Origin: an uncultured Muribaculaceae bacterium
Lineage (GTDB): Bacteria; Bacteroidota; Bacteroidia; Bacteroidales; Muribaculaceae
Direction: 5' to 3'
Assembly: GCA_910576935.1 (NCBI GenBank)
Contig: CAJTKG010000019.1
Coordinates: forward strand, 1-53,830
Length of the DNA: 53,830 nt
Position 1 is the first letter of the stretch. The number at the start of each line of letters is the position of its first letter. Of this stretch, positions 8,308 through 15,980 are shown piece by piece. Both the position numbers and the translations under genes were made by a program. The notes under the pieces were generated by a model, which was given only the letters and a program-made list of their open reading frames with translations, made no database searches and was not told the DNA's origin.

Positions 8308-9237
8308 ATGAAAAAGAAACTATTGATACTCACCATGAGCCTCGCCGTGATGGCTTCGGCCGCTTTCGCCCAGTCGCGAAAAGCCGTGCGCATCAACGAG
8401 GTCATGGTAGAAAACCAGTCGAGCATCGTCGACGACTATGGCCAGCGCCATGGGTGGATCGAGCTTTTCAACGGCAATTTCGCTCCCATTGAAATCTCAA
8501 GCATCTACATCACCGACGACCCCGCCAATCCGACCAAATATCCCGTTCCGCTCGGAGATGTCAACACCAAGATAGCCAAGCGCCAGCATGTTGTCTTCTT
8601 CGCCGACGGCGAGCCCAACAAAGGCACGTTCCACACATCGTTCGTGCTCACGCCGGGCCGCGACAACTGGATAGGCATCTATGACGCCGACGGACAGACC
8701 CTCATCGACGAGGTGACCGTCCCGGCCAACCTTCCGGCCGATTGCAGTTATGCCCGCACGGCTGACGGCGAAGGCGATTGGGCGATACGCACCGGCGAAA
8801 ATACCGGCGACGGCGCCGTGACATACATCACACCATCAAGCGCCAACATCATCAAAGACACCAACAAAAAGATCGAAGAGTTTGCCAACCGCGACGCCAA
8901 CGGCTTCGGCATGACCATCATGGCGATGTGCATCGTGTTCACCGCCCTGCTCGTCCTCTGTCTCTGCTTCTACGGCATCGGCGCTATCAGCAAACAGATA
9001 TCGAAGCTCAACAAGATGCGTGCTCAGGGCATTGACAAGGTCGACGTCGCCACAACCGGCAACAGCCATGATTCCGGCGAGGAAATCGCCGCCATTGTCA
9101 TGGCGCTCCACCAGCATCTCAACGCCCACGACACAGAGAGCACCGTGCTGACAATCAACAAGGTCAAACGTGCCTACTCACCCTGGAGCTCAAAGATCTA
9201 CAGTCTCCGCGAAGTGCCAGGACATCCCCACCGTTAA
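8308..9237 (+). CDS. OadG-type decarboxylase small subunit with exported lamin-tail domain
   Basis: The protein has 309 residues, where classical OadG/MmdD subunits have about 80-120. A signal peptide (1-21, ending ASAAFAQ) is followed by an immunoglobulin-like lamin-tail domain (about 27-175: VRINEVMVENQSS, the WIELFN motif at 50-55, and ITDD). Next come a single membrane helix (about 202-224) and a cytoplasmic tail of about 85 residues. The tail contains EEIAAIVMALHQHL, matching the OadG C-terminal region. The classical part should anchor the carboxyltransferase to the membrane beta subunit. The lamin-tail domain would then sit in the periplasm, with unknown role. The gene lies 20 bp after mmdA and ahead of the biotin carrier. 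The topology assignment is inference. Confidence 0.85.
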   Translation: MKKKLLILTMSLAVMASAAFAQSRKAVRINEVMVENQSSIVDDYGQRHGWIELFNGNFAPIEISSIYITDDPANPTKYPVPLGDVNTKIAKRQHVVFFADGEPNKGTFHTSFVLTPGRDNWIGIYDADGQTLIDEVTVPANLPADCSYARTADGEGDWAIRTGENTGDGAVTYITPSSANIIKDTNKKIEEFANRDANGFGMTIMAMCIVFTALLVLCLCFYGIGAISKQISKLNKMRAQGIDKVDVATTGNSHDSGEEIAAIVMALHQHLNAHDTESTVLTINKVKRAYSPWSSKIYSLREVPGHPHR

Positions 9238-9284
9238 AGTCTCTCACAACAAATCATTACTAAACAGATAAACATTTGCCTGAA

Positions 9285-9722
9285 ATGAAAGAATACAAAT
9301 ATAAAATCAATGGCAATACCTATAAGGTAGCCGTGGGCGACATCGACGACAATATCGCACAGGTCGAGGTTAACGGTGTGCCTTATAAAGTCGAGCTCGA
9401 ACACAAAGCCGTAGCCGCAGTCAAAGCCGTGACAACAAATCGCCCGGCCGCCGCTCCTCGTACAGCCACCGGCGAGAAAGTCATCGCCAAACAGACCGTA
9501 GCCGGCGGTGCGCACGCCGTCAAGGCACCTCTGCCGGGCGTCGTGCTGTCAATACCCGTCAAAGTCGGCGACACAGTCAAAGCCGCAGATACAGTGCTGT
9601 TGCTCGAAGCCATGAAAATGGAGAATGCCATCCACGCAGGCCGCGACGGCAAAATCGCGTCTATCAACGTAGCTGCCGGTGACTCTGTGCTCGAAGGCGC
9701 CGTACTCATCACCATCGAATAA
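9285..9722 (+). CDS. mmdC: Biotin carrier subunit of methylmalonyl-CoA decarboxylase
   Basis: The 145-residue protein has an N-terminal beta-rich region (MKEYKYKINGNTYKV), an Ala/Pro/Thr-rich linker (about 42-75), and a C-terminal biotinyl domain (about 78-145). The biotinylation motif EAMKMENAI places the modified lysine at K111. It shuttles carboxyl groups from the alpha to the beta subunit. ATG 9285 was preferred to an in-frame TTG at 9276, since the family normally begins MKEYKY or similar; the difference is three residues. It lies 11 bp ahead of the beta subunit gene. Confidence 0.95.
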   Translation: MKEYKYKINGNTYKVAVGDIDDNIAQVEVNGVPYKVELEHKAVAAVKAVTTNRPAAAPRTATGEKVIAKQTVAGGAHAVKAPLPGVVLSIPVKVGDTVKAADTVLLLEAMKMENAIHAGRDGKIASINVAAGDSVLEGAVLITIE

Positions 9723-9733
9723 ACTGACTCATT

Positions 9734-10891
9734 ATGACATTTGGTGATTTCCTTATGAACAACCTGCGCCAGTTCTGGGAACTGACAGGTTTCGCCAATG
9801 CCGAGCCGGGCAACTTCGTGATGCTGCTTTTCGGTCTGTTTTTCATATGGCTCGCCATAAAGAAAAACTTCGAACCGATGCTGCTCGTGCCCATCGGCTT
9901 CGGCATCCTTATCGGCAACGTGCCTTTCAACACGGCTGCCGGTCTTGAAATAGGCATCTACGAACAAGGCTCGGTGCTCAACATTCTTTATAACGGTGTC
10001 AGCGCCGGATGGTATCCTCCGCTGATATTCCTCGGCATCGGCGCCATGACCGACTTCTCGGCCCTTATCGCCAACCCCAAGCTGATGCTCATCGGCGCGG
10101 CAGCCCAATTTGGCATCTTCGGCGCCTATATGGTGGCTCTCGCCATCGGCTTCGCCCCTGACCAGGCCGGCGCCATCGCCATCATCGGCGGCGCCGACGG
10201 CCCGACAGCCATCTTCCTGTCGTCGAAGCTCGCTCCCAACCTCATGGGTGCCATCGCCGTCTCGGCATACTCATATATGGCTCTCGTGCCCGTGATACAG
10301 CCCCCGTTGATGCGCCTGTTCACAACCAAGAAAGAGCGCCTGATCAAGATGAAGCCCGCGCGTGCCGTCTCTCAGAACGAGAAGATCATCTTCCCGATCG
10401 TCGGCATGTTGCTCACCTGCTTCGTCGTTCCCTCAGGTCTGCCTCTGCTCGGCATGCTCTTCTTCGGCAACCTCCTGCGTGAGTGCGGCGTCACAAACCG
10501 TCTTGCCAAGACAGCATCAAATGCTCTCACAGACATCGTCACCATTCTCCTCGGCATGACTGTCGGCGCATCGACCCAGGCCTCGCAGTTCCTGACACCA
10601 CAGACAATCTTCATTTTCTTCCTCGGTTTCATGGCTTTCGTAATAGCATCGTCGTCAGGCGTGCTTTTCGTGAAACTCTTCAACCTCATCCTCCCCAAAG
10701 AAAAGAAGATCAACCCGCTCATCGGCAACGCCGGTGTGTCGGCTGTGCCTATGTCGGCCCGCATCTCCAATAACCTCGGCCTCGAATACGACCCGTCAAA
10801 CTACCTGCTCATGCACGCCATGGGCCCCAACGTTGCCGGTGTCATCGGTTCAGCCGTTGCCGCAGGTGTTCTGCTCGGCTTCCTTGCCTGA
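9734..10891 (+). CDS. mmdB: Sodium-pumping decarboxylase beta subunit
   Basis: The 385-residue integral membrane protein belongs to the OadB/MmdB/GcdB family. Family motifs include the segment IFLGIGAMTDFSALIANPK and the conserved ion-site region AIIGGADGPTAIFLSSKLAP. A second polar helix region, GNAGVSAVPMSARI, is also intact. It decarboxylates carboxybiotin and couples this to Na+ export, so propionate formation contributes to a sodium gradient. It is the last gene of the mce-mmdA-oadG-mmdC-mmdB operon and is followed by a hairpin terminator. Confidence 0.96.
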   Translation: MTFGDFLMNNLRQFWELTGFANAEPGNFVMLLFGLFFIWLAIKKNFEPMLLVPIGFGILIGNVPFNTAAGLEIGIYEQGSVLNILYNGVSAGWYPPLIFLGIGAMTDFSALIANPKLMLIGAAAQFGIFGAYMVALAIGFAPDQAGAIAIIGGADGPTAIFLSSKLAPNLMGAIAVSAYSYMALVPVIQPPLMRLFTTKKERLIKMKPARAVSQNEKIIFPIVGMLLTCFVVPSGLPLLGMLFFGNLLRECGVTNRLAKTASNALTDIVTILLGMTVGASTQASQFLTPQTIFIFFLGFMAFVIASSSGVLFVKLFNLILPKEKKINPLIGNAGVSAVPMSARISNNLGLEYDPSNYLLMHAMGPNVAGVIGSAVAAGVLLGFLA

Positions 10892-10910
10892 TAAAAGATA
10901 ATCCCTATAT

Positions 10911-10952
10911 TTGCCCCCGCGTTAACAGTATGTCGACACGGGGGCAATTTTC
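10911..10952 (+). terminator. Terminator of the propionate operon
   Basis: A perfect 9-bp stem, TTGCCCCCG (10911-10919) and CGGGGGCAA (10939-10947), has a 19-nt loop and is followed by TTTTC. The rest of the gap to 11100 shows nothing recognisable. Confidence 0.8.
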
Positions 10953-11099
10953 AATGATATTGTCTAAACCAAATATCATGCGAGATGTTATAATTCAAAC
11001 GACCATTTCCAATGCAGCTAAAAACCACTATCCTTTCTCCGAGCAAGCAGCTTTTCAATGATGGCCGGAAATAAGTAAATCAACATCCGACAGACGATT

Positions 11100-11453
11100 A
11101 TGATTACAAAACAAGTTATCAATACTTTATACAAAAAGTACCGCAAGCTGCCCAAGAGCCCCGATTGCCTCGACTTCGCCCTTCTGTTCGACTATGTCGC
11201 CGAACAACACAATATCACCATCGATCTCGAAAACGACTGCCTAATCATCAAAAGTCTTGATCCGACATCGATATTCCACAAAATACCTCTATCGCGCATA
11301 CACGCCATCGTCCCCTTCGAGGAGTGGGTCGCAATCGTGCTGCACTCATCAATCATCTTCCTCAATAAAAAATCGCCGAAAGTGTCGGTTCATATCAAGA
11401 TGCCCAAACCGACCATATGGGAACGCATAAAAGGCATATTATCACGCGACTGA
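11100..11453 (+). CDS. Hypothetical protein, 117 residues
   Basis: I do not recognise a family. The protein is soluble, with no signal peptide or membrane segment. It alternates charged helices at the ends (MITKQVINTLYKKYRKLPKS; a basic C-terminal stretch IWERIKGILSRD) with beta-like segments in the middle (LIIKSLDPTS, WVAIVLHSSIIFLNKK). Base composition matches the neighbours, and the frame is open with a clear ATG. The stop lies one base before the stop of the converging GH3 gene. Coding status is supported mainly by codon pattern and the absence of any alternative in the gap. Confidence 0.6.
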   Translation: MITKQVINTLYKKYRKLPKSPDCLDFALLFDYVAEQHNITIDLENDCLIIKSLDPTSIFHKIPLSRIHAIVPFEEWVAIVLHSSIIFLNKKSPKVSVHIKMPKPTIWERIKGILSRD

Positions 11454-11454
11454 A

Positions 11455-12570
11455 TCACTCGAGATGCGATCTCAGAGATTGAATACGCTTATGCGCGTCG
11501 ACGATGCGTGATTCGTCAATTCGCCCGTCTTTGACGGCCTTTACTATCAGGTTCACTATTTTTTCAGGTCGCTCGGCCTCATAGCCTGTATTTATGTTAT
11601 TTCCCATTATCATCATGTCCGCGCCGGCATTAATAGCCTTTATAACAGCGTCCTCGATACTGTAATTGTCTATTATCCCTTTCATATACATATCATCGGT
11701 TATGATGACGCCGTTGAAACCTAATTGGTCACGCAACAGCCCTGTCAATGTTTTATGAGACAGTGTCGCAGGATTATCGCCATCAATATTGCGGTTGAAA
11801 ATATGTGCGGTCATTATCGCCGGCAACATGTCTGCGTCGATCAGTTTTTTAAACGGCACCAGCTCTGCCGGAGTCCATGTAGCAGTGACATCCGTCAGGC
11901 CGTAATGTGAATCTGACGTCGCACTGCCGTGACCGGGAAAATGCTTGCCGACCGCTATTATCTTTTTGTCGGCCAGTCTGTCGATTACTATTTCTGAATG
12001 AAAAACAATGCTGTCGGGATTTGATGAATAGCCTCGTGATAGAGCGCCTATCACAGGACAGTCGTATCTGTAGATATCAAGCTCGGGGGCAAGATTCATA
12101 TTTACGCCGGCCTCGGATAGTTCTCCGGCCATGAGTTCGGCATATATCAGCGTAGAATCCGGATCATTGACGGTCGTCCCAAGATAAAACGCAGCCGGCA
12201 GCGGGGAATAGCCGTAACACGGTTTTAACCTTTGTACGAGACCGCCTTCCTGATCGGCAGCTATTAAAAGAGGATAATCGGCAATTTCTTTCATCTCTGC
12301 AGTCAGATGGGCGAGTTGCGCCCGTGATTTTATATTGCGAGTCCCCAAACCGCCGCCCGACGTTAGGTCTACATCAAAAAGAATTATACCGCCGGGCTTT
12401 ACGTCCCGTAGTATACGCGCGATGTCAGGATCAGTCTCGACCGAATCACCTCGGAATCCGACAATGAGCATTTCAGCGACATATACGCGCAACAAACTGT
12501 CATTCAAAACTATCGCGTTACAGACTAACGAAATTGCCATAAAAACGACGGGGAGGATATATTTTTTCAT
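11455..12570 (-). CDS. Exported glycoside hydrolase family 3, beta-N-acetylhexosaminidase (NagZ-like)
   Basis: The 371-residue single-domain GH3 protein has a signal peptide (MKKYILPVVFMAISLVCNA). The NagZ-type motif KHFPGHGSATSDSH is present; it carries the His-Asp pair used as acid/base in this subfamily. The nucleophile aspartate is in VIITDDMYMKGI. It is expected to remove beta-linked N-acetylglucosamine, for example from muropeptides, in the periplasm. The start at 12568-12570 was chosen because the signal peptide begins there and the promoter box at 12599-12606 excludes longer starts. NagZ proper is often cytoplasmic, so an exported form suits glycan or cell-wall scavenging. Confidence 0.88.
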   Translation of the reverse strand: MKKYILPVVFMAISLVCNAIVLNDSLLRVYVAEMLIVGFRGDSVETDPDIARILRDVKPGGIILFDVDLTSGGGLGTRNIKSRAQLAHLTAEMKEIADYPLLIAADQEGGLVQRLKPCYGYSPLPAAFYLGTTVNDPDSTLIYAELMAGELSEAGVNMNLAPELDIYRYDCPVIGALSRGYSSNPDSIVFHSEIVIDRLADKKIIAVGKHFPGHGSATSDSHYGLTDVTATWTPAELVPFKKLIDADMLPAIMTAHIFNRNIDGDNPATLSHKTLTGLLRDQLGFNGVIITDDMYMKGIIDNYSIEDAVIKAINAGADMMIMGNNINTGYEAERPEKIVNLIVKAVKDGRIDESRIVDAHKRIQSLRSHLE

Positions 12571-12598
12571 TGCGATCAATTTAAGGATTTGCATTATG

Positions 12599-12606
12599 CA
12601 AAAATA
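12599..12606 (-). promoter_or_regulatory. -7 box of the GH3 gene promoter
   Basis: The minus strand reads TATTTTTG, matching TAnnTTTG, 29 bp upstream of the GH3 start codon. No clear -33 element is seen. Confidence 0.5.
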
Positions 12607-12741
12607 GTGTTTTTTTATATCCGATAAAAATATATGCCGCCATTGTCCGCCACTGTCACCGTTGATTATTGTTTTTGCCATTTTTTTCCGACAGCAACCT
12701 AAAAAACGAAACAAAACAGCCATAAAAAAAGATTTTTTTGC

Positions 12742-12749
12742 TACCTTTG
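12742..12749 (+). promoter_or_regulatory. -7 box of the serine palmitoyltransferase promoter
   Basis: TACCTTTG is an exact TAnnTTTG match 71 bp upstream of the start codon. No TTTG is present at the expected upstream distance. It diverges from the GH3 promoter. Confidence 0.55.
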
Positions 12750-12819
12750 CAGCTTGAGATACAATTATTACACAAACGACATTATAGTTTATATAATATA
12801 CCAATCACCGAAATAAACT

Positions 12820-14007
12820 ATGAAGCTATTACAAGCTAAATTATCAAAGTATACCGCCCCTCAGGAAGCGAAGGCTGCCGGCATATATCCCTATTTCAGA
12901 GCAATATCATCGGAGCAGGATCCCGAAGTCATCATCAACGGCAAGAAAGTGCTGATGTTCGGTTCGAACTGCTACACCGGCCTCGTCAATGATCCCCGCA
13001 TCAAAGAAGCGGCCATCGAAGCCATCCGCAAATACGGCACCGGCTGCGCCGGCTCTCCATTCCTCAACGGCACTCTCGACCTCCACAAACAACTTGAAGC
13101 ACGCATCGCCGAATATATAGGCAAAGAAGACGTAATGATATACTCGACCGGCTTCGGCGTCAACCTTGGCGTCGTCTCATGCCTCACAGGCCGCGAAGAC
13201 TATATCTTATGGGATGAACAAGACCACGCATCAATCATCGAAGGTCGACGCCTGTCGTTCTCGCAGTCGCTCAAATACAAACACAACGACATGGCCTCGC
13301 TCGAGAAACAGCTCCAGCGCTGCGAGCCCGACAAAGTCAAGCTCATAGTGACCGACGGCGTCTTCTCGATGGAAGGCGATGTGGCAAACGTTCCTGAAAT
13401 CGTCAGACTCGCCAAGAAATACAACGCTTCCGTCATGGTTGACGAGGCCCACTCGATCGGAGTCTTCGGCGAAGGCGGCCGCGGCATCTGCAATCATTTC
13501 GGCTGTACAGACGATGTCGATCTGGTTATGGGCACATTCTCGAAATCATTCTCATCACTCGGCGGCTTCATTGCCACAGACAAAGAGATCACCAACTTCC
13601 TGCGTCACCACTCGCGTTCATATATCTTCACCGCCAGCATCACGCCGGCATCCACCGCTGCAGCCCTCAAAGCCATCGACATCATGATCGAAGAGCCCGA
13701 ACGTCAGGAAAATCTTTGGAAACTCACCAACTACGCCCTCGAAGGCTTCCGCTCTATGGGCTTCGAGATCGGCAACACCTCGACTCCTATCATCCCGCTC
13801 TATATCCGCGACAACTTCAAGACATTCGCCATAACGAGCGACCTGCTCAAAGAAGGTATTTTTGTCAACCCTGTCGTATCGCCGGCTGTCGCGCCTCAGG
13901 ATACGCTCATCCGTTTCAGCCTCATGGCCACACACACCATGGATCAGGTTACAACGGCCCTCGAAAAAATACAGAAAGTATTCAAAGCCCACGGCATACT
14001 TGCCTGA
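12820..14007 (+). CDS. spt: Serine palmitoyltransferase (alpha-oxoamine synthase)
   Basis: The 395-residue PLP enzyme belongs to the alpha-oxoamine synthase family. The PLP lysine is K242 in GTFSKSFSSLGG, the pyridine-nitrogen aspartate is in VDEAHSIG (208-214), and the ring-stacking histidine is in DHAS (H136). The opening MKLLQAKLSKY, the block CAGSPFLNGTLDLH, and the block GRRLSFSQSLKYKHNDM follow the Bacteroides serine palmitoyltransferase pattern as I remember it. That enzyme condenses L-serine with an acyl-CoA to 3-ketosphinganine, the first step of sphingolipid synthesis. Glycine C-acetyltransferase (kbl) is the main alternative, but no tdh neighbour is present. The gene is monocistronic, with its own promoter and terminator. 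Confidence 0.85.
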   Translation: MKLLQAKLSKYTAPQEAKAAGIYPYFRAISSEQDPEVIINGKKVLMFGSNCYTGLVNDPRIKEAAIEAIRKYGTGCAGSPFLNGTLDLHKQLEARIAEYIGKEDVMIYSTGFGVNLGVVSCLTGREDYILWDEQDHASIIEGRRLSFSQSLKYKHNDMASLEKQLQRCEPDKVKLIVTDGVFSMEGDVANVPEIVRLAKKYNASVMVDEAHSIGVFGEGGRGICNHFGCTDDVDLVMGTFSKSFSSLGGFIATDKEITNFLRHHSRSYIFTASITPASTAAALKAIDIMIEEPERQENLWKLTNYALEGFRSMGFEIGNTSTPIIPLYIRDNFKTFAITSDLLKEGIFVNPVVSPAVAPQDTLIRFSLMATHTMDQVTTALEKIQKVFKAHGILA

Positions 14008-14032
14008 GCCCGCATATACGACATAAAGCAGA

Positions 14033-14066
14033 CGCGCCGCCTTATCAAAAGGGTGGCGCGCCGCTT
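14033..14066 (+). terminator. Terminator of spt
   Basis: A 9-bp GC-rich stem, CGCGCCGCC (14033-14041) and GGTGGCGCG (14052-14060) with one G-U pair, is followed a few bases later by TTGTTTTA. Confidence 0.75.
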
Positions 14067-14105
14067 GTTTTATAATATGACCGCTATATCAGATCGGGAT
14101 AAGGC

Positions 14106-14513
14106 TCAATATGTGACTGCCGGATCGAGAGCCTTGGCTATCTCGACCATTTCTATAACCTCGCCGACAGACGGAGTGCGTCTGCAGAGCTGCTGAACGT
14201 CATTGACCTCACGCACACGTTCGGCCAGATTGCCCGGATTACGGGTTGCAAGTTCTTTGACCGTGTCGACTCCCGATGCCTCGAGAAGTTCGGCAAACTG
14301 CGGACCTATGCCCTTGACCCTGAAGAGATCGGCATGATTTACCCATGTCATTATCAGTTTGGGCGAAATGCCTGTCTTATCGGCAAGTTCCTTACGGCCT
14401 CTGGGCGTCGCACCGACTTTGAGAAGTTCTTCAGACGTCTCGACTCCGGCCATGATAAGTTTGGCTGCGTAAGTCTCGCCGATACCTTCGATTTCTGCGA
14501 TTTTGTAGTTCAT
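14106..14513 (-). CDS. DUF4332 helix-hairpin-helix protein
   Basis: The 135-residue protein carries two helix-hairpin-helix repeats: IEGIGETYAAKLIMAGV near the N terminus and VKGIGPQFAELLEASGV near residues 66-82, each followed by a T.EEL/VKEL helix. This is the layout of DUF4332, related to the helix-hairpin-helix domains of DNA-binding proteins. It could bind DNA or serve as a scaffold; no catalytic residues are seen. It lies about 105 bp downstream of the TPR gene on the same strand and may be read through from holA. Function is unknown. Confidence 0.8.
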   Translation of the reverse strand: MNYKIAEIEGIGETYAAKLIMAGVETSEELLKVGATPRGRKELADKTGISPKLIMTWVNHADLFRVKGIGPQFAELLEASGVDTVKELATRNPGNLAERVREVNDVQQLCRRTPSVGEVIEMVEIAKALDPAVTY

Positions 14514-14537
14514 ATTCTTATTATTTAGTTAATACGC

Positions 14538-14552
14538 CAAAGATTATCTTTG
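14538..14552. repeat. Perfect 7-bp inverted repeat upstream of the DUF4332 gene
   Basis: CAAAGAT-T-ATCTTTG is palindromic, so a -7-like box faces both ways. On the plus strand it gives an exact TATCTTTG, but no plus-strand gene follows. On the minus strand it reads AATCTTTG, one base off consensus, 24 bp ahead of the DUF4332 start. It may be that gene's promoter box or an operator. Confidence 0.35.
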
Positions 14553-14618
14553 AACGTGTCTGAATAAAACGCCCGGCAAACCGCAGCGGTTCAAATCTAC
14601 CGCACAATTACCGGTATA

Positions 14619-15968
14619 TTACTTTCTTTGAGGAAGATGCCCTGATTTCCTAAGAGCATCGACAAAGTCAGCGGCGTCACCGGGGCGCACTATATTACCA
14701 TAATTCGAATGATTGCGGTCTCTGCTGCTGCCGAGCACCCATGCGTCCCCCAACGATTTTTCGATAGTAAAAAGCCGGTAGGTCTCACCTTCGGGAACAA
14801 AAGCGACAAAAAGACACAGAGGTATTTCATCCGGTTCGGGGAATTGCCAGACTATGACCGCATCACAACCCTCGCCCATAGACGTCGCCTTGATTTGGGC
14901 ATCTGAAAAAGGCGATTTCATTCTGTTATTCACCAAATACACACTGTTTATATAATGTATATCGGTCAAAGCCCCACTCTGTTTTTTATTTTCCACAGAT
15001 TCAGCGACAAAGGGCAGAAATCTGAAAAAATAATCATATGCTCTCAGCGATTCAAGAGGCGTGTTGATTGTTTCGATAAGTCCCGAGGCTATTTCTTTTG
15101 ATTCGCCATCGATGCGCGGATCTTCGAGTATCTTATTGCATATTTCCACAGCTCTGACAGTGTCTTTATCATTATAATATATATAAGCTATATTGCTTAA
15201 CGAAAGACCGTCAGCCGGATTGGCTTCAAAGCTGCGGGTGAAATAATCTATAGCGCCCGCTTTATCTCCTTGAGCATATTTATTACCTCCAAGTATGTTA
15301 AGGGTTCGATATTCATCAGCGAACAGACTGATTATTCTTGCGCCAAGCATATCGACATACACCGGAGACATCTCATCATCAGACACATAAATTTCTCTGA
15401 TATTATCAAACAGGGCATCGCGCACAATCATCCTGGCCGAATCGACGTCAAGCGTATCACCGTTTTCCCATGTCCAGACAATCCTGTTATCCAAGGCCTG
15501 TTCCACAACTCCGTCAAGTGTTTCGATGACAGACGGCCATTCAGATCTATACTTCAAAGCTGCCGCCTTACCCAATCTGAAATCAAGGCGTGAAGGATAC
15601 TCGGTTATTCCGGCCGAGATAACTTCTATGGCTTTAGAATATAACGAATCATTCCATTCGACCCTCTCGCCTAAGGCTCCGACCTGATTTCCAAGAGAAT
15701 CCGACAAGACAAAAGCGTCTTCTCTTATACCTTCGACTCCTTCGAGCGTCAACAACGACTGACGCGCCTCGTTTAAATAACGGTTAAACCCGGCCGGATA
15801 CAACTCTTGATCGTCGGGAGCACTATCGCGCCATGAGTCAAGCAGACTGTCGGCCTTATTATAATCAGACTCTGAAATCGATTCATAAACCTGCTGCTTA
15901 TAGCCGGTAACTGCAGCCGTCATCCACGATGCAAGCAGCATCGCGGCCGGTAGTGTAAGATTTTTCAT
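14619..15968 (-). CDS. Exported TPR protein, 449 residues
   Basis: A signal peptide-like N terminus (MKNLTLPAAMLLASWMTAAV) precedes a helical repeat protein. Tetratricopeptide-like repeats are visible: about 30-70 (ADSLLDSW) and about 225-290, with KYAQGDKAGAIDYFTRSFEANPADGLSLSNIAYIYYNDKDTVRAVEICNKIL read as two units. The C-terminal part (about 310-449) is a mixed alpha/beta region with VIVWQFPEPDEIPLCLFVAF and no recognised family. It lies 12 bp after holA and is likely cotranscribed. No lipobox is seen. A role as a periplasmic scaffold is inferred only from the repeats. Confidence 0.75.
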   Translation of the reverse strand: MKNLTLPAAMLLASWMTAAVTGYKQQVYESISESDYNKADSLLDSWRDSAPDDQELYPAGFNRYLNEARQSLLTLEGVEGIREDAFVLSDSLGNQVGALGERVEWNDSLYSKAIEVISAGITEYPSRLDFRLGKAAALKYRSEWPSVIETLDGVVEQALDNRIVWTWENGDTLDVDSARMIVRDALFDNIREIYVSDDEMSPVYVDMLGARIISLFADEYRTLNILGGNKYAQGDKAGAIDYFTRSFEANPADGLSLSNIAYIYYNDKDTVRAVEICNKILEDPRIDGESKEIASGLIETINTPLESLRAYDYFFRFLPFVAESVENKKQSGALTDIHYINSVYLVNNRMKSPFSDAQIKATSMGEGCDAVIVWQFPEPDEIPLCLFVAFVPEGETYRLFTIEKSLGDAWVLGSSRDRNHSNYGNIVRPGDAADFVDALRKSGHLPQRK

Positions 15969-15980
15969 AACTAAATGGTA

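Noticed and set aside
12820..14007. Glycine C-acetyltransferase (kbl)
   Set aside because: Threonine dehydrogenase is not adjacent, and the sequence blocks follow the Bacteroides serine palmitoyltransferase pattern. It is kept as the main alternative.
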